Origin: Bacteroidaceae bacterium
GTDB lineage: Bacteria > Bacteroidota > Bacteroidia > Bacteroidales > Bacteroidaceae
Length of the DNA: 64,000 nucleotides
Direction of reading: 5' to 3'
Assembly (NCBI GenBank): GCA_017619335.1
Contig: JAFZSP010000071.1
Coordinates: 1 to 64,000, forward strand
Shown here: positions 14,629 through 24,633 of the stretch, piece after piece
How the letters are laid out: each line of letters opens with the position of its first letter
Position numbering within the stretch: position 1 is the first letter of the stretch
Program-made: the position numbers and the translations under genes
Notes under the pieces: generated by a model
Databases searched by the model: none
The model's input: only the letters and a program-made list of their open reading frames with translations
What the model was told of the DNA's origin: nothing

Positions 14629-14648
14629 CCCGAGGGAGAACCCTCGGG
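14629..14648 (-). terminator. Hairpin between gcvH and gcvPA, possible attenuator
   Basis: On the transcribed strand CCCGAGGG and CCCTCGGG pair perfectly across a 4-base loop, followed by CTCCCTTTTTC. The T-run starts several bases after the stem, so termination would be partial. In mid-operon this could set a lower level of the P-protein subunits than of GcvH and GcvT. Confidence 0.45.
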
Positions 14649-14662
14649 AACCGTAACTTGTA

Positions 14663-15043
14663 TTATGCTTCACAATGTGCCTTGTAGGCTTCCACGTCCA
14701 TAAGGGCGTCAAGCTCGGAGGGGTCGGAGAGCTGGACTTTGATAATCCAGTTGGCGAAGGCGTCCTTGTTGAGGAGCTCGGGTTCGTCCTCCAGGGCTTC
14801 GTTGATTTCCACGACGGTGCCACTGACGGGAGCAATCAGGTCGCTGGCAGCTTTCACGCTCTCGACGGCTCCGAACTCTTCGCCTGCGGTGACTTCGTCA
14901 TCCACCTCGGGCATATCCACATACACCACGTTGCCCAGTGCGTGCTGAGCGTAGTCAGAAATACCAATGTAACCAAATTCGCCTTCTACGCGAACGTACT
15001 CGTGTGACTCAGAATAGTAGAGTCCTTCTAAAAAGTTTGCCAT
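14663..15043 (-). CDS. gcvH: Glycine cleavage system H protein
   Basis: The lipoyl carrier that shuttles the aminomethyl group between P-, T- and L-proteins. The 126-residue product has the usual length and the lipoylation site ESVKAASDL, with the modified lysine at about residue 62. It is followed by PVSGTVVEINEAL and ends with the expected LMDVEAYKAHCEA. It lies six bases downstream of gcvT. The lipoate ligase gene two positions upstream would supply the cofactor. Confidence 0.95.
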   Translation of the reverse strand: MANFLEGLYYSESHEYVRVEGEFGYIGISDYAQHALGNVVYVDMPEVDDEVTAGEEFGAVESVKAASDLIAPVSGTVVEINEALEDEPELLNKDAFANWIIKVQLSDPSELDALMDVEAYKAHCEA

Positions 15044-15049
15044 AATTGT

Positions 15050-16150
15050 TTATTTTTTATAGTGTTTATCGTAAAATTTCTTCTTGACGACCACGCCAGG
15101 GAAGGTCTTCTTGCGGATCTGCACTTCCAGTTCGGTGCCGAGCTTGGAGTATTCTGTTTTGACAAGTGCCATGCAGACGCTCTTATCCACGCTGAGACAG
15201 TGGTAGCCGGTGGTGACTTCGCCGATGACCTCACCGTCTTTCAGCACAGCATAGCCGTGACGGGGGATCGCCTTATCGGCGAGTTCGATACCCACGAGCT
15301 TCTGCGGTACGCCGTTGGCTTTCTGTTCTGCCAGGGCTTCCTTGCCGATGAATTCTGGCTTGTCTAACTTGACAAATATCGAGAGGCCAGCCATAACAGG
15401 GGAAATGTCGGCGCTGAGCTCGTCACCATACAGTGGCAGACCGACTTCAAAGCGTAGGGTGTCACGGCAGCCGAGACCGCAGGGCTTGCAGCGGCCGCTC
15501 TCCATGAGTTTGTCCCAGGCTTGCTGGATAAACTCATGAGAGCCATAGATTTCAAAGCCGTCCTCGCCAGTGTAGCCGGTGCGGGATACGATGACGGGAG
15601 CCCCTTCCCGTCCTCCCCCAACGGGGAGGGGTTTTGCAGTATAGAACTTCAGTTCCTTGCAGGGTAGGCCTAAAACTTCTTCCACGACAGCTTCTGACTC
15701 GGGGCCTTGCACGGCGAGCTGGCCATAGTAGTCGCTCTGGTGGTCAAGGACGATGTTGAAACCATCCTTCTGCTCGTTCATCCATGCCACATCCTTGTCG
15801 ATATTGGCGGCATTGATCACGAGGAAGAAATCATTCTCACCCATCTTATAGACAAGCAAATCATCGACAGTGCCACCGTTGGGGTAGCACATCATACCGT
15901 AATAAATCTGTCCGAGTGGCGCACCGGCCACATCGTTGGTAAAGATGTGTTGAACGTAACGTTCGGCGTCGGGACCCGTCACGCGCACTTCGCCCATGTG
16001 ACTGACATCAAAGACGCCACAGTGCTGGCGCACAGCATTGTGTTCATCGGTGATGTTGCTGTACTGGATGGGCATGATGAATCCGCCGAAAGGCGACATC
16101 AGTGCGCCGAGTGCCACGTGGCGGTCATAAAGGCAGGTTTTCTTTTCCAT
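15050..16150 (-). CDS. gcvT: Aminomethyltransferase (T-protein of glycine cleavage)
   Basis: Transfers the methylene group from aminomethyl-GcvH to tetrahydrofolate and releases ammonia. The 366-residue product is of normal length, with family motifs GVFDVSHMGEV, SRTGYTGEDGFEIY and FVKLDKPEFIGKEAL. A short Pro/Gly/Arg-rich insert at residues about 173-185 just before VIVSRTGYTG is encoded by a GC-rich palindrome (15595-15632). Upstream, five 9-bp repeats separate its ATG from the lipoate ligase gene, whose end they overlap. It is the first gcv gene in the operon. Confidence 0.95.
   Translation of the reverse strand: MEKKTCLYDRHVALGALMSPFGGFIMPIQYSNITDEHNAVRQHCGVFDVSHMGEVRVTGPDAERYVQHIFTNDVAGAPLGQIYYGMMCYPNGGTVDDLLVYKMGENDFFLVINAANIDKDVAWMNEQKDGFNIVLDHQSDYYGQLAVQGPESEAVVEEVLGLPCKELKFYTAKPLPVGGGREGAPVIVSRTGYTGEDGFEIYGSHEFIQQAWDKLMESGRCKPCGLGCRDTLRFEVGLPLYGDELSADISPVMAGLSIFVKLDKPEFIGKEALAEQKANGVPQKLVGIELADKAIPRHGYAVLKDGEVIGEVTTGYHCLSVDKSVCMALVKTEYSKLGTELEVQIRKKTFPGVVVKKKFYDKHYKK
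15595..15632. repeat. In-frame GC-rich palindrome inside gcvT
   Basis: CCTCCCC and GGGGAGG pair around the centre AACG-type loop (about 15612-15631), with a further CCCCTTCCCG on the left. It is translated as LPVGGGREGAP in a loop between conserved gcvT motifs and keeps the frame. It is one of three such in-frame elements in this window. Confidence 0.55.
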
Positions 16151-16158
16151 GAGTTTGT

Positions 16159-16203
16159 TATGGGAGTTATGGGAGTTATGGGAATTTTGGGAGTTATGGG
16201 AAT
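16159..16203. repeat. Five 9-bp tandem repeats upstream of gcvT
   Basis: Consecutive units at 16159, 16168, 16177, 16186 and 16195 follow the pattern TATGGGAGT, with G/A or A/T changes. They start nine bases before the gcvT start codon and run into the last codons of the lipoate ligase gene, where they encode PITPKIPITPITPI in another frame. A 10-bp version of the same word precedes tpiA. Confidence 0.85.
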
Positions 16204-16925
16204 TGGGTTTTGTGGGAGGGACCGTAGATGAAGGAAGGGTTCAGGTAGTCCTGTTCTATGGCCGCAATCGCTTCCACGTCCGGTGCCTGGAGCGTGAGAC
16301 AATGGTCGCAAAGGCTGCGGCGTATGGTGTCTTTGATGTCGGCCAATGGACGCGTCGTGTGTTCCTTCAAGAGGGTGATGCGCTGTCGAACGCTCTGGAC
16401 GCCGTGCTTGTCCAGTTTCACCTGAGGTGGCGTGATGGCGTTGAGCATGTGTTGCATATCGGTGTCATAGAGCAACGTTCCATGAACAATGCTGTAGCCT
16501 GGGAGGTGGTAGAAGGCGTTGCCGGAAACCTTGCGTCCATCAATGAGCACATCGTTGTTTTGGGTACTGGTGGCGGGCAGGCCAAGATCTTGAAGCACCT
16601 TGCAAACCATTTCCATGTAATAGGAAAAAGTGGTTACGACTTCGTCGGAACGGGTGATGTAGCTCATCATCACATTCGACATATCGGCATAGACGCAACC
16701 ACCGCCGCTCTTGCGCCTGTAGAACTGAATGCCGTGCTCGCGGCAATAGTCCAGATTCACCTCGTTCTCTATGACTTGGTTGCGGCCGAAAATCACCGTG
16801 GGTTCCACCTGCCAGAGGAAGAAAACATCATCCTTCAACTGCAGCTGTCGGGCGGCATATTCCTCCATCGCCAGATAGAAGCTCAGGCGACGGATCTCGT
16901 TGGAAGGAAGTGCCAAATACGTCAT
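16194..16925 (-). CDS. lplA: Lipoate-protein ligase A family
   Basis: Attaches lipoate to the lysine of lipoyl domains, here most likely GcvH. The start at 16925 gives 243 residues (MTYLALPSNEIRRLSFYLA). A longer frame exists, but a -7 promoter element (TATATTTG, 16954-16961) lies between the two possible starts, so the shorter one is right. Motifs include the binding loop RRKSGGGCVYAD and the lysine loop DGRKVSGNAFY. The C-terminal accessory domain is short. It ends in a run of 9-bp DNA repeats that runs up to gcvT. Confidence 0.85.
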   Translation of the reverse strand: MTYLALPSNEIRRLSFYLAMEEYAARQLQLKDDVFFLWQVEPTVIFGRNQVIENEVNLDYCREHGIQFYRRKSGGGCVYADMSNVMMSYITRSDEVVTTFSYYMEMVCKVLQDLGLPATSTQNNDVLIDGRKVSGNAFYHLPGYSIVHGTLLYDTDMQHMLNAITPPQVKLDKHGVQSVRQRITLLKEHTTRPLADIKDTIRRSLCDHCLTLQAPDVEAIAAIEQDYLNPSFIYGPSHKTQFP

Positions 16926-16953
16926 AAGTTGGTTGAAGCGCTGATTGCGGGTG

Positions 16954-16961
16954 CAAATATA
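16954..16961 (-). promoter_or_regulatory. -7 element upstream of lplA and the gcv genes
   Basis: TATATTTG on the minus strand matches TAnnTTTG and lies 28 bases before the lplA start. No good -33 TTTG is visible at the right distance, so it may be a weak or regulated promoter. Confidence 0.4.
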
Positions 16962-17010
16962 CTGCTTTTTTGCGAACGCGCCGCATATTTCCCCAATAAT
17001 TTTCAACTTT

Positions 17011-18045
17011 TCATGCAGGAACGGTGATTTCGCCGCATAAAGAGCGATTCATCTGCCTTCGGATGAACTCGGGGTCGTCGCTATGAGCCAATAAATGCAT
17101 CAATTTGGCAATGGCGCACTCCACCGTGGAATCATAGCCACTGATGACACCTACATTTTTCAGAAGGAACCCTCCGCTGTAACGTGCCATCTGCACCGGA
17201 CCTGCGGCGCACTGGGTGATATTAATGATGGTGACGCCGCGTTGGTGGGCGTCTTCCAGTGCCTTGATGAGCCAGGGCAGCTGGGGGGCATTACCACTGC
17301 CGTAGGTGCGCATCACTATACCTCGCAGCTTGGGTGAGTCCATGATGTGACGGAGTGTTTCTTCCTGAATACCAGGGAACAGCGTAAAGACCACGACACC
17401 TGCATCCATCGCAAAGTGAGGTCTCATCGGACGGCTGAAATCGGGCTTCAAAATGAGCGCGTCATGATAAACAATGTTCACGCCTGCATCGGCCAAATGG
17501 GGACAGTTGAAAGAGTCAAAAGCATTGAACCCTTCGCTGTTGATTTTCGTGGCACGGTTGCCGCGCAAAAGTTTGCCGCTGAAATAAATACAGACTTCCG
17601 GTACGCGGGGTGTCCCATCGGGGTGGTGAGCGGCAGCGATCTCGATGGATGTAATCAGGTTCTCGCGGCCATCGGTGCGCAACTGATTGATAGGCAGCTG
17701 CGAGCCTGTGAGAATCACGGGTTTCGTCAGATTCTGGAGCATGAAACTGAGCGCAGAAGCGGTAAAGGCCATCGTATCGGTGCCATGAAGGATGACGAAG
17801 CCGTCCACATGGTCATAATGGTCCTCAATGATGGTGACAATGTGTGCCCAGAGTTGAGGATTCATATCACTGCTGTCGATGGGCTGCGGAAACTGATGAA
17901 CGTCAACGGCCACGGGAATGGCGTCAAATTCAGGCATTTGAGCTATCAGATGGTGGAAGTCCAGAGGTTCCAAGGCTCCCGTCTGGGGATTCCAGTCCAT
18001 CCCGATGGTGCCGCCAGTATAAATGAGTAGAACGCGATTGGTCAT
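17011..18045 (-). CDS. ansA: Type I (cytoplasmic) L-asparaginase
   Basis: Hydrolyses asparagine to aspartate and ammonia. The 344-residue product carries both catalytic threonine signatures: YTGGTIGM near the N-terminus and ILHGTDTMAFTASAL at about residue 90. It has no signal peptide, which fits the cytoplasmic type. The start at 18045 is preferred over an in-frame ATG at 18069 that lies inside the preceding gene. It sits between a large secreted protein and the lipoate ligase on the same strand; no functional link with glycine cleavage is obvious beyond nitrogen metabolism. Confidence 0.9.
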   Translation of the reverse strand: MTNRVLLIYTGGTIGMDWNPQTGALEPLDFHHLIAQMPEFDAIPVAVDVHQFPQPIDSSDMNPQLWAHIVTIIEDHYDHVDGFVILHGTDTMAFTASALSFMLQNLTKPVILTGSQLPINQLRTDGRENLITSIEIAAAHHPDGTPRVPEVCIYFSGKLLRGNRATKINSEGFNAFDSFNCPHLADAGVNIVYHDALILKPDFSRPMRPHFAMDAGVVVFTLFPGIQEETLRHIMDSPKLRGIVMRTYGSGNAPQLPWLIKALEDAHQRGVTIINITQCAAGPVQMARYSGGFLLKNVGVISGYDSTVECAIAKLMHLLAHSDDPEFIRRQMNRSLCGEITVPA

Positions 18046-18058
18046 TGTTATAGAGTGT

Positions 18059-20593
18059 TTAAAGGTCACTGATTTGAATCATGCAGGTGCCTAATCCTTC
18101 GATTGTCAGTTGCTTGGTGTGGCGGGTGCCTTGGTGGATGAAGGTGACTGTGACATCTTGTGGCGCCTGTGTGGTGGCACGGATGTACAGTTGTCCGTCA
18201 TCCCAGGGATTGAACATCTTGGCTGCAATCTCTGTTCCCTGCACAAAAACAGTCAGTGGTTGCAGGAGGGAATGATTCTCTTCCAGGGTAATGGTGGCCG
18301 TTCCCCGGCTGTCGGTGATGGTGGTTTCTGCTGACAGCACAGGAGCACCTAATCCCTCGAAATTCAAGTCTTTCAACATCACACGGCCCTTGCTGCTACT
18401 AAGGTTGCTGACCAGCAGGTTGCGCTCCCCGTCGGGGTCGCTGACGATGAGGCCGTTCCAACCTTCGGGCAGTGAAGCCTGCAGCGGAATCACCTCTGCT
18501 GTCAGACGTGCAGTGGTGGCGCTATCGACTTGGGAATAGTAGATGACAGTGGCACTCTCCACAGTGCTATCTTTGGTAAAAGCCTCTTCGTCAGCGCTGT
18601 ACATCGGATAGAACTTGGAGCATAGGATGCTGTTGTTGTTGGATTGTTCACCAAAGGCCATCTTTCCTGTGCCGTCCACGGTGACGATACCAACCGAATT
18701 GTCAATGTTTGCCCATGTGCTGCTGAACTGTGTGAGTTCCTTGCCGTCTGTCTGGGCGCGACCGCTGCCGTAATAAAGGGTGCGCAACGGGCGAGTAAAG
18801 GGGTCTGTAGTGATTGCCAAAAGTCCGCTACGACGACCTGTTAAAGTTCCGTCCGCCAATGCTTTAACATTGTTCATGTAGATGACGGCATTGCCGCGAG
18901 TGGCAGCCAGTACAAAGCTGTTTTCCAGGACACCGTCGTTCATTTGCAGGCGACCGTTCATGGTAAAAGCGTTTTCCTTCAGGTCATAAATGCCGCTTAC
19001 AACAGGTGTGGCGTTGGTGCCTTTTCCGCTAACGTTGTACCAACCTATGATGTTTCCCGTGTTGTTGGCGCGGAAAGGACAAATGATTTTATTACGGTCG
19101 GGAGATGTGTCGGTAAAGTAACCCGTATAGCTCTTCAGCCCCTTGCTCCAGGAGAAGGTGACGAAGCGGTCTTTGCTGGAAGTGCGAATAATATTCTGAC
19201 TCTCAAAGAGGTGGGCATACTCGAATGCTTCGCTGAACGCCTGCCAGGTCGTGGGCCTCAATTGGGCCGTGGAGGCGGCTGCATGCATCAGATAGGTCAT
19301 CATCACGCGGTGGGCCTGCACACCCATTCGTCGGCTGCCCACATCTGAACGCAGCAACCACGACCCGTCTGTGGTGGTCTGCTGGCGGGTTTTGATGTAT
19401 TTGTAGGCCATATTTTCCAGCAGCAACGCGTTGGGGTCGCGCAGGAAACAGGCCATAGTGCTGTAACTCGTGATCTGGTCAAAGAGGAACAGACTCCAAT
19501 CATTGCCATTGGGCATTGCCAACTCTCCGTCGGCAAGTGCCAGGCGGTTCAGCACTTCGTCCATCACCTTTTGTTGGTTGTGCATCAGTGCATTGGTCTT
19601 CCATTTCTGTGTTTTTCCTTGGAAGAGGAGCAGTGCCAACTGTGCCTCGCCCAGCTCTTGCATCACCACGTTCTGGTAGCTGGTGTGAAAGAGGTTATGG
19701 TTCTGAAGGGTATAATCGTCATAGAGGTTCTGCCCGCGGTACAGGTCTGCCACTGTCTTGTGGTCGTATTCGGGGTCTATGACCGTCTGGTTGACAGCAT
19801 CATAGACCTGAGAGTAACTGTTGATGGCAAACTCGCGAAGCCGTTGGAACCACTGTGGTGCCAGCGGGTCGTCTGGGTACAGCCCCAAGGCACAGGCCAA
19901 AATGTCTGCCTCCCAACCATTTTCTTCGGCCTTGGTGTCCCCTGCGAACCCTGTGGGAATGTCTCTGGACAGTTCGTAGTCACACTCGGCCTTTACCATA
20001 TTATATATACGCGCGCGCTGAGTTTCACTCAACTCGTCCTTCAGGAAGTGGGCGGCATAACAGAGCGACATGGCCCAAAGTGAACTCTCCCATGTGTAGT
20101 CGCTGGTGGATGTGGAACCCCAGTAGGCATTGCGGCTGGTGACCTTTAGGCCATTGGCTTTGTGACTGCTATAGCCCCAGATGAGGCTCTTCAAGGCCAT
20201 CTCCTTGACCTCGTCCCAAGTGATGTCGTCGGGAAGGGTGGTCTTGCCTTGTGCATATTTACAGAGGAATGCACAGATCATGGAAAAATCGGCGTTCGGG
20301 CGCACCACTTTCTCGTCGTTACCTTGGCCTTCGGTGTCCTTGAAGAAGCCACATTCTTCGTTTGCACTGGTAGGCGAGACGCAGGGCGTGTACCGGCTCT
20401 TTATATAAACAAGGTGGTCTGTGAGCATTTGCAACAGGTCCTGCATCATCTTGGTCTCGGGCACGAAACGATGGGTGATGACACCCTCCGTGGGAGAAGG
20501 AACATCAGTCTCCCTGCCGCCTGATGTGGCTGCAATGGTCACTGTCGCTGAAAAGGACAGAATTGCGACGATAAATAGGGCTTTTATTCTCAT
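18059..20593 (-). CDS. Large secreted protein, possible polysaccharide-lyase-like toroid
   Basis: The ATG at 20593 starts a signal peptide (MRIKALFIVAILSFSATVTIAA) and gives 844 residues. A longer frame upstream crosses a -7 promoter element, so it is rejected. The first 500 residues are predicted mostly helical with many Trp and Tyr (SLWAMSLCYAAHFLKD, ENGWEADILACALGLYP), like the alpha/alpha toroid of chondroitin AC or heparinase-type lyases. The remainder is beta-rich with a C-terminal VTFIHQGTRHTKQLTIEG. I do not recognise a named family or catalytic residues. It is probably a surface or periplasmic glycan-acting protein. The asparaginase gene follows after 13 bases. Confidence 0.6.
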   Translation of the reverse strand: MRIKALFIVAILSFSATVTIAATSGGRETDVPSPTEGVITHRFVPETKMMQDLLQMLTDHLVYIKSRYTPCVSPTSANEECGFFKDTEGQGNDEKVVRPNADFSMICAFLCKYAQGKTTLPDDITWDEVKEMALKSLIWGYSSHKANGLKVTSRNAYWGSTSTSDYTWESSLWAMSLCYAAHFLKDELSETQRARIYNMVKAECDYELSRDIPTGFAGDTKAEENGWEADILACALGLYPDDPLAPQWFQRLREFAINSYSQVYDAVNQTVIDPEYDHKTVADLYRGQNLYDDYTLQNHNLFHTSYQNVVMQELGEAQLALLLFQGKTQKWKTNALMHNQQKVMDEVLNRLALADGELAMPNGNDWSLFLFDQITSYSTMACFLRDPNALLLENMAYKYIKTRQQTTTDGSWLLRSDVGSRRMGVQAHRVMMTYLMHAAASTAQLRPTTWQAFSEAFEYAHLFESQNIIRTSSKDRFVTFSWSKGLKSYTGYFTDTSPDRNKIICPFRANNTGNIIGWYNVSGKGTNATPVVSGIYDLKENAFTMNGRLQMNDGVLENSFVLAATRGNAVIYMNNVKALADGTLTGRRSGLLAITTDPFTRPLRTLYYGSGRAQTDGKELTQFSSTWANIDNSVGIVTVDGTGKMAFGEQSNNNSILCSKFYPMYSADEEAFTKDSTVESATVIYYSQVDSATTARLTAEVIPLQASLPEGWNGLIVSDPDGERNLLVSNLSSSKGRVMLKDLNFEGLGAPVLSAETTITDSRGTATITLEENHSLLQPLTVFVQGTEIAAKMFNPWDDGQLYIRATTQAPQDVTVTFIHQGTRHTKQLTIEGLGTCMIQISDL

Positions 20594-20613
20594 ATTGTTG
20601 CTGTTTATGGGGG

Positions 20614-20621
20614 CAAAGGTA
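20614..20621 (-). promoter_or_regulatory. -7 element of the large secreted protein gene
   Basis: TACCTTTG on the minus strand, 20 bases before the start codon at 20593. No convincing -33 element is visible. Confidence 0.4.
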
Positions 20622-20660
20622 ACATTTTTTTCTTGATAAGAGACTTTTCTTGCCCAGAAA

Positions 20661-20692
20661 TTTGCATATTTCCGCACATTATACTACTTTTG
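20661..20692 (+). promoter_or_regulatory. Bacteroidota-type promoter of rplY
   Basis: TTTG (20661-20664), 20 bases, TACTTTTG (20685-20692). It is followed by an approximately 90-nt leader before the rplY start at 20790 and is divergent from the element at 20614-20621. Confidence 0.65.
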
Positions 20693-20789
20693 CACCCGCT
20701 TTTGAGCACATCCCCGCTTTTTCGCGGCTCGTGTGATGGCGAATGAAGCAAAAATGAACTTCATTTAGAGTAACACAAAAAACAAAAAA

Positions 20790-21395
20790 ATGAAAACAAT
20801 CGAAATCAAAGGCACAGCACGTGTCGCCGGCGGCAAGAAGGCTGCCAAGCAATTGCGCAAACAGGGCATTATCCCCTGCAATCTCTATGGTGAACTCAAG
20901 GACGAGAAGGGTCTTCCCAAAGCCGTCGCTTTCAGCGTCACCGAAGGCGAGCTCCGCAAGCTTCTCTACACACCCGACATTCACACTGTCAACCTCGACA
21001 TTGACGGAAACAAGTGTCTGGCCATCCTCAAAGAGGCTCAGTTCCACCCCGTCAAGGACAACGTCCTGCACGTGGACTTCTATCAGATTACTGACGAGAA
21101 ACCCATCATCATGGAAGTGCCCATCAAGCTCAACGGTCTCGCAGAAGGTGTGAAGGCTGGTGGTAAGCTCTCCGCAAGTGTTCGCAAGCTGAAGGTGAAG
21201 GCCGTGCACACTGCCATTCCCGAGCGTCTGGACATCGATGTCACCAACTTGCAGCTCGGCAAGACCATCAAGGTCGGTGAACTCAGTTTCGAGGGTCTCG
21301 AACTCGTCACCAGCCCCAGCGTTGTCGTTTGCCAGGTCAAGATGACTCGTAACGCTCGCAGCGCCGCTTCTGCTGAGGAAGGTGCTGAGGCATAA
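20790..21395 (+). CDS. rplY: 50S ribosomal protein L25/general stress protein Ctc
   Basis: Binds 5S rRNA in the large subunit. The 201-residue length shows the long Ctc-type form, with the N-terminal L25 domain (about 1-95, GTARVAGGKKAAKQLRKQGIIPC) and a C-terminal TL5-like beta domain (about 96-185). It ends in an Ala/Glu-rich tail. Next downstream is pth, the pairing seen in many bacteria. It has its own promoter and leader. Confidence 0.95.
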   Translation: MKTIEIKGTARVAGGKKAAKQLRKQGIIPCNLYGELKDEKGLPKAVAFSVTEGELRKLLYTPDIHTVNLDIDGNKCLAILKEAQFHPVKDNVLHVDFYQITDEKPIIMEVPIKLNGLAEGVKAGGKLSASVRKLKVKAVHTAIPERLDIDVTNLQLGKTIKVGELSFEGLELVTSPSVVVCQVKMTRNARSAASAEEGAEA

Positions 21396-21443
21396 ACTTA
21401 TGTTGACAATTGAACCTTAAAAGTCTATTTCAAAGAGTGTTAG

Positions 21444-21474
21444 ATTGGCTGCGTGGTGCTCCCGCGCAGCCAAT
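21444..21474 (+). terminator. Hairpin between rplY and pth
   Basis: ATTGGCTGCG (21444-21453) and CGCAGCCAAT (21465-21474) form a perfect 10-bp stem, followed by TTCTTCC. The T-run is poor, so it may attenuate rather than end transcription before pth. Confidence 0.45.
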
Positions 21475-21490
21475 TTCTTCCGAGCCACTT

Positions 21491-22078
21491 ATGGAAAAAT
21501 TCCTTATTGTGGGTCTGGGCAATATCGGGCCTGACTACGAAGGCACACGTCACAATATTGGGTTCCGGATGGTGGAGGCACTGGCAGATTCGGTCAACTC
21601 TGTCAAGGGCCAGCCAACAGTCTGGGAGGATCGCCGCTACGGCTTCATCACCCGCATCAGCGTCAAAGGACGGCAGCTCATACTTTTGAAACCCAGCACC
21701 TACATGAACCTCAGTGGTAATGCCGTGCGCTATTGGATGCAACAGGAGAAGATTGAGTTGGAGCACCTGCTCGTCTGTGTAGATGATATCGCGTTGCCTT
21801 TCGGTCAGCTGCGAATGAAGCCCGGCGGTAGTGATGCGGGACATAACGGTCTGAAACATATCGCCCAGACCCTCGGTACACAGCAATATGCCCGTCTCCG
21901 CTTCGGCATCGGAAACGACTTCTATTCCGGACAGCAAGTGGATTATGTCCTCGGACAGTTCCCTCCCGAACAGGAAGCCCTCATACCCGAGCGCACCAAA
22001 GAAACTTCCGCTGCCATCAAAACCTTCTGCCTGGCAGGAATTCAGATGGCGATGAATCAGCTAAATAGAAAAAGATGA
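21491..22078 (+). CDS. pth: Peptidyl-tRNA hydrolase
   Basis: Releases tRNA from peptidyl-tRNA that drops off ribosomes. The ATG at 21491 gives 195 residues starting [20 protein letters not shown], the canonical N-terminus. The frame extends to a TTG at 21410, but that region holds the hairpin and is not conserved. Catalytic features are present: the His in [17 protein letters not shown], the Asp in VDDIALPFG and [12 protein letters not shown]. The stop overlaps the next gene as ATGA. Confidence 0.95.
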   Translation: MEKFLIVGLGNIGPDYEGTRHNIGFRMVEALADSVNSVKGQPTVWEDRRYGFITRISVKGRQLILLKPSTYMNLSGNAVRYWMQQEKIELEHLLVCVDDIALPFGQLRMKPGGSDAGHNGLKHIAQTLGTQQYARLRFGIGNDFYSGQQVDYVLGQFPPEQEALIPERTKETSAAIKTFCLAGIQMAMNQLNRKR

Positions 22079-22515
22079 GTACCGCTCGCCTTGATAAATG
22101 GCTCTGGGCCGCCCGTATCTTCAAAACCCGCACCCTCGCTGCAGCTGCTTGTAAGCGTGGACAAGTGACTATCGCCGGTGTACAGATGAAACCCTCACGC
22201 ATGGTTAAAGAGGGTGATATCATCGATGTGCGAAAGCCGCCCGTGACTTACAGCTTCCGCATCCTTCAAGCCATAGAACACCGTGTGGGAGCCAAACTCA
22301 TTCCACAAATTTTAGAGAACGTCACAGCACCAGAGCAGTATGAACTCCTGGAAATGAATCGCATCAGTGGATTCGTAGGTCGTGCCCGTGGAACTGGCCG
22401 TCCCACCAAGAAAGAACGTCGGGCGCTGGATGACTATGCCGCCACCGCTGCAGACACGCCCCTCTTCATTGCCGACTTCGACTTTGATTTAGACGATGAA
22501 GACGAGGAAGAATGA
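22075..22515 (+). CDS. hslR: S4-domain RNA-binding protein, Hsp15 type
   Basis: A 146-residue protein with an N-terminal S4 RNA-binding domain ([20 protein letters not shown], residues 5-24, then GQVTIAG), as in Hsp15, which rescues stalled 50S subunits carrying nascent chains. A basic middle region ([14 protein letters not shown]) and a very acidic tail ([11 protein letters not shown]) follow. It overlaps pth by ATGA, so the two quality-control proteins are translationally coupled. It lies just upstream of groESL, consistent with a stress role. Confidence 0.85.
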   Translation: MSTARLDKWLWAARIFKTRTLAAAACKRGQVTIAGVQMKPSRMVKEGDIIDVRKPPVTYSFRILQAIEHRVGAKLIPQILENVTAPEQYELLEMNRISGFVGRARGTGRPTKKERRALDDYAATAADTPLFIADFDFDLDDEDEEE

Positions 22516-22577
22516 CTGCCAACAATTCAGACAATAATAGAAACAGGTTCTCTGCCAAATTGTCAGCAGGGGGACTT

Positions 22578-22593
22578 TGGCACGGTTTTCGCT
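22578..22593 (+). promoter_or_regulatory. Sigma-54-like -24/-12 site before groESL
   Basis: TGGCAC-N5-TCGCT has GG at 22579-22580 and GC at 22591-22592, exactly 12 bases apart as required for RpoN promoters. There is one mismatch (TCGC instead of TTGC). The start codon of groES is 75 bases further on. No TAnnTTTG element is evident in this gap. Confidence 0.45.
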
Positions 22594-22667
22594 AAAAGAT
22601 TCGTGAGCGGAAATATGCTCTATCGTTGAACAACAATTAATATTATAATTCCAAATTCACAACAATT

Positions 22668-22940
22668 ATGAAGATTCAACCCCTTGCAGACCGTGTTCTG
22701 ATTGAACCCGCTGCAGCAGAAGAAAAGACCATTGGCGGCATCATCATCCCCGACACCGCCAAAGAGAAACCCCTTCAGGGTACAGTCGTAGCCGTGGGAA
22801 AAGGCACTAAGGACGAAGAGATGGTACTGAAAGCTGGTGACACAGTGCTTTACGGCAAATATGCTGGCACAGAACTGGAGCACGAAGGAAAGAAGTACCT
22901 CATCATGCGTCAGAGTGATGTCGTGGCCATTTTGGCATAA
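22668..22940 (+). CDS. groES: Co-chaperonin GroES
   Basis: The lid of the GroEL folding chamber. It has 90 residues, with a typical [21 protein letters not shown] start. The mobile loop [16 protein letters not shown] is at about residues 20-35 and ends at a DVVAILA C-terminus. The GroEL gene follows after 47 bases. Likely heat-inducible through the site at 22578-22593. Confidence 0.97.
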   Translation: MKIQPLADRVLIEPAAAEEKTIGGIIIPDTAKEKPLQGTVVAVGKGTKDEEMVLKAGDTVLYGKYAGTELEHEGKKYLIMRQSDVVAILA

Positions 22941-22954
22941 AGTGTTCGTAATAA

Positions 22955-24619
<1,665 letters not shown>

Positions 24620-24633
24620 TAAGAAGTACGAGA

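Noticed and set aside
21410..21490. N-terminal extension of peptidyl-tRNA hydrolase from a TTG start
   Set aside because: The extension covers a 10-bp hairpin and is not like the family, whose N-terminus matches the ATG at 21491.
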